DNA from: Ianthella basta
Lineage: Eukaryota > Porifera > Demospongiae > Verongiida > Ianthellidae
Length of the DNA stretch: 64,000 nucleotides
NCBI GenBank assembly: GCA_964019415.1
Contig: OZ025883.1
Location: forward strand, 3,285,586-3,349,585
Direction of reading: 5' to 3'
Shown here piece by piece: positions 55,517 to 64,000 of this stretch. The stretch's first letter is position 1. Every line of letters starts with the position of its first letter. Both the position numbers and the translations under genes were made by a program. Below the pieces are notes generated by a model, which was not told where the DNA came from, did no database searches, and saw only the letters and a program-made list of their open reading frames with translations.

Positions 55517-58500
55517 TCATAGGTTCAACTTTAGTGGACACCAACTGACATCTCCTTTCTCCCGTAATGTTTGTACAGGGACTTGTGATAGGTGATTGAG
55601 CTGAAAGCAAAGGATATGTGGATAAGTATCAGTTATGCACTGAATCATTCAATCATCTTTGAGTCATGTTGTGCCATCTTGTGTACAACTCCATGGTATT
55701 ATGCACTCACCTGCACCCGCACATACTTAACCAGTGCTTCCAAGACCAAAGGGTCAGTGGCTAATTTGTCTGCTACTAGGTTCCTGTATTGGGAAAGGCA
55801 ATAGCAAAAAACACAGGAAGAATGCACTCACAGAAGAGCTAGTGCAAGAATACAACAAACGAGGAATACAGGATTGAGGTAAATACAAAACAGAATTGCT
55901 AAAGAGTGAGTCTGTCCCGTGTAAGCTAAAGGATTTGGGTACACGTTCAATTGCCATGAGATACCAAAGCACTAAAGAAATAAATAAGCTATTTCCAAGA
56001 TTCCTAAAGTTTAAACAACAACCTTCGAGATTGTTTTGATGGCCATGACAGGATACCTCCCATGAGGTGCTTCTCACTTTCTTCTCACCCACTTGGTCAC
56101 CACAGTGTCTACAGCAGCAGACACAGTTCAGCGTTGTACCACAAGAAGGTGGGGTGATTTGTGAGGCAGTACCTTCTACAGACCTAGAGGCAGACAAGCA
56201 TGTCTAGATCACATTCTTGTATGAAGAAAGTGGTGCTCATCTTCCTTGACTGTGAGGCCAAGCAAGTACGCAACGTCAAGTCTGACCATGCAGCCCTCAT
56301 TGTGAAGTGTCGCTGGCACCTGGCCACGAAGACCAAATTTCCATGCTGTACTCATAGGGACTGAGACAGGCTTCACACAAACTCTGGACTCTCTGGAGCT
56401 CTGGACGGCACCTACACCTGCTACTAAGGTATGCCCTAGGGATCAAATGGCAAGATCACCTACGTTCAAGTGTATCGAAACATTCAGCCAATATCAGAGA
56501 GACTTGAAGCCTAGGGGCTATAGTTTGCTGGTCACTGTACCCGCATGAGCAGCTATGACCCACACCCAGCATGCCAACTACTCATGTCGGAGCCCAAAGC
56601 AAAGGGCAGGAGTGGCATGGGGCTACCCAGACACCATCTTGAGATTGTGGCATGCAGAGAGAAGACTGGCAAAATTTGTGGAAATCAGTGCATGATAAGA
56701 GCTGCTGGAGATACCTGTCCCAGATTTAACTGAACCAATGTATGTATGTATGTATGTATGTATGTATGTAGACAACAACCTTTCACCAGTGTAAATATTG
56801 CTATATAATATCACTATTTTGATGTACTTACATTCAATGAAGTTTATAGCTCTAAACCAAAGTAAACGTGTTTGTGGACCAGGTTGAAGTTACTGTACAT
56901 CAACATATGTACATACACAGAAATCATCTACACCCAAGGCACACTTTCAGGCATATCCATCCATACACCACAAGTACTCCATAACAAGCCTAACTATGTA
57001 GCTGCACAACCGGAACCACAAGACATGTACACAGTGATTGCATGCACCTCCATGCACACACACCTCCACAGAGCTGATGCCAGCACACAATCGTCCTTGG
57101 TTGTGCCCTCAGCATAGGCAAAGCTAAGGCCATAGAACTGCTCGACCAGCTCTCTTTTGCCCCTGGCCCGCACAGTGCTACTGGTGGAACCAAGTTCCTT
57201 AACCTTCTCATCCACATCAAACCAGAAAATGTCTGTAAGAAGCTTCTTTGCAACAGCTGCATCTTTCTGGTCCAGGCGGTCCAGTTGGACTATACACATC
57301 CTATGGGAAAGAAAGCAGAAAAGGCATGATACCTGAAATGCATTTTGTAAACATTCTAATAATAACATACCAACTGGGATTATACATACCAATAAATGAT
57401 AGTAAAGAGACTCATTGTCATGTACGTACGTATGTACAGTATTGGATCAATGGTCTCAGCCACACAGGCTTCCATCAGCTGATAAACTGATCGACAGTAT
57501 CAGCTGATGAGGGTCTACACGACTGAAACATCCTGAATTATTGACTTCTCCTACGTGAATCCAGCTCAAAATCTATACCACTGAGCTGATACTAATGCAT
57601 GCCTAGTCTTCATTGTCATATGGACAGATGCAACCAAGAAAACATATCTATAAAGCTTTCCTCAAGAGCCCAGCATTGTACAAGTGTTTAATGCACATAC
57701 AATTCATGTTAATTCACAGGGTTTTACTCCTGATAAAGTACATATTTGGGGGTAACATTACACAGCTAACCTCACATCTCAGCCAATTCCCAGCCAGTAC
57801 GTTTTAGCGAAACAGATCAAGTTTTGACCAATACAATATTACTATATACCTACCACACATGAAGCTGTGTCACTAGAAACCATGACTGAAATGTGTCCGG
57901 CAGGTTGCAAGCTGCATAGAAGCTGTTGTAGTCAATCCTACTAATACTTCCATCATATAACTTCCTCATGCTTCGGTAGAGAACCTGCAATATAAAGGAA
58001 CACAACTTGCACATGGTTATGTCACCAGCCAGCTACACCAATGCTGATACATCAAGGTTGGGGGCCCAAAAGACCCGATGATTCCCTCCGCCTAACATCC
58101 TACAAAGACAGAGAGACAGAGATACAAAGACAGAGAGCCACAGACAGCTGTTTCACCCTGATTGGGATTCATCAGTGTGGTGTACTGATGGTGAATAGGA
58201 CGTCTGCCACTTCCATATGCATCCATCATAAGTAGAACACTGGCTTCAACAGAAGTGGCATAAATTAGGGAGAGCCTCAGCCAGGAAGATGACTGGAATC
58301 AGGGTTGTTCAAGTGAGACTTTTGCAGTGGTGCCAATGCACAAGCTCAGTTGATAACATTAGGATCACTGGGTTTACACCACCAGCCAGCACCATCCTAT
58401 ACACCACCCACACATCATATTCACCATCAGTACTCCACACTGATGAGTCTCAATCAGGGTGAAACACCTGTCTGTGGCTCTACATCTTTGTAGGATGTTG

Positions 58501-60691
58501 GGGGGGGGGATCACTGGTTGGCATTCAATAGGGCCTTTTGGGCCCCTAGCCTCATTACTAGACCATTGGTGTAGCCATCTGGTGAGGTAACCAGTGATCC
58601 TAATGTCATCAATTACACAGTCAACCATTCCTTCATAACATCCTCTTTGTGATAAACACAAGGTAGACAAACAGGCAGCCAAGAACACTGAAGTGGAGGA
58701 TTCTACAGAAGCGCTGAAGCACTGTAATAGCTCGATTCTTATTTGGACAATCGAGCACACCATGAACACTTGACAATTCAATTCAATTCAATTCAATACA
58801 ACATTTTGCCCAACACAGGCTTCATCAGGCATACAACTGAGAATAAAAGAATAGGTGGCAACTTTTATACAAGCACAGTGAGCAATGATTGGCCAGTTTC
58901 TGGCCAATCAGATGGATGAAAAGTGTAATCCTGTCCAGGCCTAATTAGGGAGTTCCATACTGGACTCAGGGGGAACCCTCAAGCTATCAAGCTATTACCT
59001 ACTCAGCATGCCTGACAATTTCCACGAAACTGAAGCACTGTCTTTCACTGAAAGACTAGTTAAAGCTTGAAAACTCCAAACAATTCATAACCCTACTATT
59101 TCATCATGTGGTGGCATATGGTACACACTGGAAGCGCATAAATGAGAGTAGGGAAGAAAATAATGAATTGCCAAGGAATAATAAGGAATCCCTATGAGGG
59201 TGTGAAAATCAAGGCATATCTGTAGTACTAATGAAGCTCTCAATAATGAGTGCCATATTGGGTCATCGCGTGAGAGCAAGCCTAGATGTGCAAGCTCCGA
59301 GAATGCAAGGCCATGGTCAAATTTATGGACCTCCTTAGCAGGAGCGGCCAATGTCACAACCATTTAGTTCGGGTGAAATAGTGTCAGGTGACCCTATGCA
59401 TGCACAGTACCTGCAGGGAGTGCATGCACAGTGTCTGTGGAGCGCATGCACTATACCCAACAGACGCACAGGATACAGTAGGCATCTTGAGTGAGAGCAG
59501 TGTGCATGAGTAGAATGCTGTTCAGTCTATTCCAGTCTTCCTGTGGGCTGCATTATCAAGTATGGCAGACCAACCTGCCAGCAGTCAGGGTACGCTGGCC
59601 CTGTTTATGTCTGCATACCCTGTGGTTACATGTGTCCACTCTCTTTGAGAGTGTGATTGAGTTCATTGGGTCTCAGGCATGACCTGTAAATTGCTAACTA
59701 ATCATTACACGATAGCTGGATCCAGCCTGTTAGTGACTATGCATAGTGGCTCGGGCTCCTCAGCCATGGGCCTAGGCAGGGTGGTGCATGCATTCCTCTC
59801 TATGAGTGGGAGAGATAGTGATTAATGATACACCACTAGTCATACTGCAGTGTATAATATAGTTTGCAAACTATACATTTGGATTATCACAGGAAACTGG
59901 TCTGCACTAAATGGTAACTTGGAATAAAGCTTGCTCAACAATTGTCAGATTGTCCCAGGCCATAATCAGACGGCAGGGATGACAGTCATAAATAGAACCT
60001 AATCACTCACTGAGGACAGCAGGTCCTAAGGTACCCAGTTGGCACAGCAATACATAACGAGCTAATACTAATGTGAAGCAAAGTGTGACACGAAACATGG
60101 TTGACACAGCTATTGCAGGTGGGATGGATGATTACATGGTGTCACAATGAAGTCGCAGGTTTGCTCACCAGTGATACACACATGCAATTATGAATTATTG
60201 TACAAAATAATAATTAACCAAGGAGAAAGAGTTAAATTACCTGCTTTCTAGTATAAAATCCTCCAAGCCAACCAACAAATCGAAGAAATCTGTCCCCCAG
60301 AGGTTCCTCCTTCTTTGAAATATGAAAAGATGTGTGGATCGTCCTTGTACACCACACAGAAGTTACAAATGTATGAGTTTTACATTGCACGCAGGCTGGT
60401 GTTACTTTTGGAAACACTGCACTCTGAGGGAAAGAAAACACGGGACAGAGAGCACAAGGTACACCTCCTGTGTGTCACGCTACACTAGTGATCTGGACCA
60501 CAATCAACGCAGCATAGCTACCCAGAGTGGCAAGCAGGCACACCAGTTAGTAACTTTGACTGAGTGCCGTCTCTACTTTCTGATGACATTGTGGTGTACG
60601 CTGTATGCGCCATTAGGTTTCATACAACTAGGGAACTCACGCGACATAGGGCAAAGTTAAGGCCATAGAACAGGAAAAAGGGACGCGCCAT
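55517..60691 (-). CDS. UQCC1: Ubiquinol-cytochrome c reductase complex assembly factor 1 (CBP3-like)
   Basis: Six exons on the minus strand: 60641-60691, 60241-60423, 57854-57984, 57064-57300, 55711-55783 and 55517-55600; phases 0,0,2,2,0; 252 aa. The ubiquinol-cytochrome c chaperone domain is plain: DRFLRFVGWLGG, then DYNSFYAACNLPDTFQSWFL with VTQLHVWM, then a block ending FYGLSFAYAEGT and VLASALWR. The tail GDVSWCPL matches the vertebrate GEVSWRPL. The N-terminus MARPFFLFYGLNFALCR is basic and hydrophobic, consistent with mitochondrial targeting. UQCC1/Cbp3 assists synthesis and assembly of cytochrome b in complex III. Introns hold LINE debris and a foldback element. Confidence 0.92.
56200..56770 (+). 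pseudogene. Decayed LINE fragment ending in (ATGT)n
   Basis: Broken plus-strand frames give phrases such as SDHAALIVKCRWHL (like the end of a LINE endonuclease) and RYALGIKWQDHLR (like LINE C-termini), followed by a (ATGT)n run at about 56738-56769. Intronic in UQCC1. Weak but consistent with a non-LTR remnant. Confidence 0.45.
58024..58599. mobile_element. Large imperfect foldback element
   Basis: The left arm (about 58024-58195; CAGCTGTTTCACCCTGATTG, CATCAGTGTGG) is the imperfect inverse of the right arm (about 58418-58599; CCACACTGATGAG, CAATCAGGGTGAAAC). The right end includes a 91-bp palindromic unit at 58509-58599 and the left end its partial inverted copy. No coding. In the UQCC1 intron 57985-60240. 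Confidence 0.65.
58774..58797. repeat. (AATTC)n microsatellite
   Basis: About five AATTC units in the UQCC1 intron. Confidence 0.7.
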
Positions 60692-60734
60692 ATTGAGATG
60701 CGTCGTTTACGAGGGAGTTCCCCTCATCCCCATC
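60692..60734. promoter_or_regulatory. 43-bp interval upstream of UQCC1 and a possible divergent gene
   Basis: The UQCC1 start is in AATATGGCGCG, close to the YY1 start-overlapping motif. The opposite strand opens an ATG at 60735. Promoter activity is inferred from position. Confidence 0.45.
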
Positions 60735-60935
60735 ATGGTCAAGTCTGCTGCATGCAAGTGTTCAAATCGGACCGTTGACGACAACACCCTCCAGCTTTCT
60801 ACTCCTGCAATAAAGGTTAATGGACATTTAAACACACAGTGGACATTACTCGCTAAAATGCATGGTGTTGCTGCACTTTACACGTCTTATTCCCTGCAAG
60901 TCTTTGCAACGCGAAGAGTCCAGGCCGTCCGTGAA
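60735..60935 (+). CDS. Possible first exon of an unrecognised gene
   Basis: ATG at 60735 opens 67 codons ending at a good donor (GAA|GTGAGT at 60936). It would be divergent from UQCC1, matching the head-to-head pattern of the other genes here. I recognise no domain and could not identify a following exon, so it may be a chance ORF. A 144-codon minus-strand ORF (60853-61287) overlaps its end and is also unrecognised; at most one is likely real. Confidence 0.3.
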
Positions 60936-61287
60936 GTGAGTTTAATACTGATGTAATATGGCAATACACTATGTGCGGACACCTTGACTCTAATGGCAAT
61001 ATTGAAGGTTCACCTTTGAAGGAGTACCTCTTGGACATTTCATTCCAAGGATTTTTGTTCCGATTGTTGACATTGCCTAGAATGGTGATCAGAAAGAGGG
61101 CTAACTCATTCATGGCCTTGCCAGGGTGATCAACCAGTAACAGTTGCACGATGCAATTGCAAATCATTGCTTCATAGAAGGATGATGTTCTTAATTTGTC
61201 AGCCATCACTGAAATGCCCATGGCCCTGAACCCATTTGTCAGTGAATGGCCAGCAATCATGCACCCTTCAGGAATGACCTTGCTCAC

Positions 61288-62266
61288 TCACAAAATAATG
61301 AGGCACCCTTCTCGTTTTTATCAAGCATTCACCGCTGATTAGTACAAAAATCTCACACTCACTTCCATTATCTTAAGCAGTAAATCAACTAAGTTGCATG
61401 GTGATCCCACACATGTAATGTTTGTGCATTTAGGAGCTACTGATATTTGCCATCCTTTCACACTGTGCCAAGTGCCTAAAGGTTTCAATGGCTATACTCT
61501 CCAGACAATGCTGGCTTTTGCTAATCAAAGTAATTATAATATTTAATGAAAGAAAGAAGACTGTTTCCTCTACCAGCTGATAATTACTTGCAGAAATAAT
61601 GACTAATTTACTGACTCATGATCATTATTATAGCTGTTGTGGTACATGCTGTACAGAGTAGAGTTTGATGCACTAGTTGTTTTGATGCATTGATCCTTCA
61701 TCCCAACAACTGCACATGGTGACTATTATACTGTGTCAATTGTAATATCTGGCCACTTAGAAAAGGTACTAACAACAGCACAACATGTATACATGTGACA
61801 CATGCCATCAACAGCAAGTTTCTGTACATGTGCTTCAATTTGGGTGAAATGGCTTAGTGTTGATTCCACTCAAACACAGGACCCTCCTACTGATCAAACC
61901 AATGATAATGTTCCAGGTCCCATGTGTGCAGGTTGCTCTGTCTGCTATGTACCTGAGAAGGGCCAGACAAGCTGATATGCGTTGTAAGCTAATATAATGA
62001 AGCACTGGAACTACAAGCTGTAGGTAATTGTATAAACAGTAACTAGCTGCACGAGTGTAGACAACTCACACTAGCTAAGCACATTATTATAATTGTGAGA
62101 TAATACATCAAGTCTAGGCCATTGTTTGTACAAAAGTGATCCCTGCTACAATGCAATTCATGCACAAAATCAAAATTACATTATGCAATAAACTGTCTAC
62201 ATAAGGATACACTGCAGGTTATATTTCCACAAGTTTTACTATTATGCATAGAAATTAAACTACAGG
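61288..62266. other. Gene-free stretch
   Basis: AT-rich DNA with frequent stops; no exons with family resemblance, no mobile ends and no RNA gene seen. Confidence 0.45.
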
Positions 62267-62991
62267 TCACTGTGATATATCTACATATTCCTCCTCTTTC
62301 AGTACTCCTCGAGTGAGCACAATGTTGCGGCTGTCTGCAAAATCTTCCGGAGTGTACTCATTGGCAGGAGGATCCTCACCGAGCAGCCCAAATCTCTGGT
62401 AGGCAAGTGCCACAAGCTCACTGCAAAATATTGTTTCCAGGCTCTTTTCACCTCCTTCATTCTTGAACAGGGGAATGTAGTCTTCACCAATGTCCACTGC
62501 AGCTTTGATCAGCTCCGTGGGGTGCTCTTCATACAGTCTGCCTTTGTACTTACAACGCAATTCAATTGCAACTTCATCTATTTCCTTGCGATGCTCATCA
62601 GAGATATCCAACTGTCGCACTGCCACAGGTGAGCACCATCCAGTACGGAGCTTATCTTCCAAAGGGACCAAGCCAACACCACGAACCACTGCACCAGTAT
62701 CAATGTCAACCATGTCTAAGATCAAAGAGAGAGAGGCAAAGTAATTTAGTACATCAGTACATCACACAAGAAAACTGATGATTGGAACCTCAACCACAAC
62801 AAGGGTAATCATATACAATATGGAAAGATGCATGCTACAGAACACACACCTGTTGAGCATGACAAACTGCTGTCCTAAATAATTATAAGAGAGTGCTTCA
62901 CATAATATTATATGATCATACGTCCTAGTGTTGCTTGAAGTAGCATACAACGCAGGGAATTTTGTTTAAAGTCCTTTTTGTTGTCAGCCAT
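62267..62991 (-). CDS. C92-like permuted papain-fold hydrolase (YiiX/YaeF type), possibly incomplete
   Basis: The last exon (62267-62715) reads MVDIDTGAVVRGVGLVPLED ... FCSELVALAYQRFGLLG ... NEYTPEDF, the pattern of the YiiX/YaeF permuted papain-like family, in which the Cys of FCSELV is the nucleophile. A preceding exon 62922-62991 (donor GGAC|GTATGA) joins in phase 1 and supplies MLLQATLG, matching the 'LEAT' strand before the aspartate-rich loop. An ATG at 62991 with an in-frame TAA four codons upstream could be the start (172 aa), but then the N-terminal catalytic His motif would be missing; upstream exons were sought up to the window end and not found. These enzymes are amidases or lipid hydrolases of unsettled substrate. 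Confidence 0.6.
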
Positions 62992-64000
62992 GTAGCAATT
63001 TTAATGAGCAACATTATCAGAAGAAGATAAATGCTGAATCAGACACAAACGTAAATGATACCTAGCCATGTTGAGAGGTTGGTTCATTTATCACTGGTTG
63101 CCATCAATAGGGCTCCGGCCCCCTAGCCTCCTGAGACACTTCGGTGTAGAAGGCTGGTAGGCGTAATATCCAGTGATTAGCCCCCATACCTAGCCATATT
63201 TTCACATGCAAAAAGCAACATTGTGCCAATTGCAAAGCACAAACACATACGTATCTCTTTTTGGAAGGTAAGCATTGTTAGAGATTGTCACAGTTGCAAG
63301 GTTTATAGTCTGGGCCGCAGTGACATTCAAATCCTGTACTGCCATTTCTTGCTCTTCTCTGCATACTCCACAGCCATCAACCAGAAGATGCAGGTACTAT
63401 GAATTCATTGTACATCACTACTCCAGCAGGGATTTCAACTGGTTATCACAGGTCACCCTGCGATCAAGTTGATCTTCAAACCTACACCTTAGCTGCTGAA
63501 GAGGCCCATTGTGTGGGTATGAGTGTCACTTCAGACCCACACTCTATGTAATAGTCAAATGCCAACCAACAAGGGTCTTTGGATTATAGATCACATAGCT
63601 GAAAGGCATGAAGCAACCAAATGTCAAGTGACATAAAATCTGTTCAAACTCCAATTGGTCAGTATTTGAACTTTATCGATCCTAATTGATTGGATAGCAA
63701 ATTGATTTATGTAGCTGCTCGTCCTGGTACCATCTGTGCCCTTAGTAGCACGTTCACATACTAGGTTGAGTGCTACAGTAGCACTAGTTAATAATTATAC
63801 TCAATAATATGTAGCTTTTCTATAATGATGTCACATGACATCAGGGGGCTCCATAGGACTTACATACGTACTCACACACTCTGTGCACAGAGGATATTCA
63901 AAGCATAACGTAGCAGATGGCATAAGTACATTACAAACATAGTCTAGTACATCAACGTACTTGCTGAATTGCCAGTTGATTCCCATACACAAGGATGGTC
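62992..64000. other. Right-hand end, no confirmed gene
   Basis: May contain 5' exons of the C92-like gene, but none could be supported. Includes a 91-bp palindromic repeat at 63089-63179. Confidence 0.4.
63089..63179. mobile_element. 91-bp palindromic repeat, second copy
   Basis: TATCACTGGTTGCCATCAAT ... ATATCCAGTGATTA has the same length and order of blocks (ATAGGG, GGCCCCCTAGCCTC, GGTGTAG, CTGGT) as 58509-58599. The ends are complementary (ATCACTGG / CCAGTGAT). Likely a small dispersed foldback element. Confidence 0.65.

Noticed and set aside
58509-58599. tRNA gene or tRNA-derived SINE
   Set aside because: The palindromic ends suggest a fold, but no A-box/B-box pair could be placed.
60853-61287. 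144-codon minus-strand ORF upstream of UQCC1
   Set aside because: No recognised domain, no supporting splice structure and overlap with the plus-strand candidate exon; not called as a gene.

Overview
This is nuclear DNA of an intron-rich animal. The likely genes carry GT-AG introns in consistent phases, use the standard code, and encode metazoan-type proteins: a Frizzled-class receptor, ZCWPW1-like, a ROCO-type ankyrin GTPase, WDR70, diacylglycerol lipase and UQCC1. The modest similarity to vertebrate orthologues and the mix of transposons (pogo-like, Harbinger-like, hAT-like MITEs, Ty3/gypsy and LINE debris) suggest a non-bilaterian animal, most probably a sponge. That placement is inference, made without a database search.

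Layout, left to right. 1-4685 (+): 3' part of a Frizzled-like 7TM receptor. 6411-16301 (+): 12-exon CW-zinc-finger/PWWP reader, ZCWPW1-like, with TE-filled introns. 17142-17708 (-): intronless SpoU/TrmH-type RNA methyltransferase. 17778-32423 (+): ankyrin-Roc-COR protein whose first intron holds a 3.35-kb pogo-like transposon and whose second holds Ty3/gypsy and LINE debris. 33207-43530 (-): WDR70 in 19 exons, with two tandem arrays in its introns. 43712-52357 (+): diacylglycerol lipase. 52610-54960: two LINE fragments. 55517-60691 (-): UQCC1. 60735 onward (+): possible first exon of an unknown gene. 62267-62991 (-): part of a C92-like permuted papain-fold protein.

From 6.4 kb to about 60.9 kb the genes alternate strictly in strand. 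That gives head-to-head pairs with 69, 181 and 43 bp between start codons, and tail-to-tail pairs between them. In three of the six genes at these promoters an ATGGCG core, like the YY1 motif, overlaps the start codon. No operon-like functional cluster was seen; the proteins act in signalling, meiotic or chromatin reading, RNA modification, lipid signalling and mitochondrial assembly. Exon models were built by hand from splice signals, reading phase and family motifs. Total coding lengths of all complete models divide by three, although the ZCWPW1-like model needs one weak GC donor.
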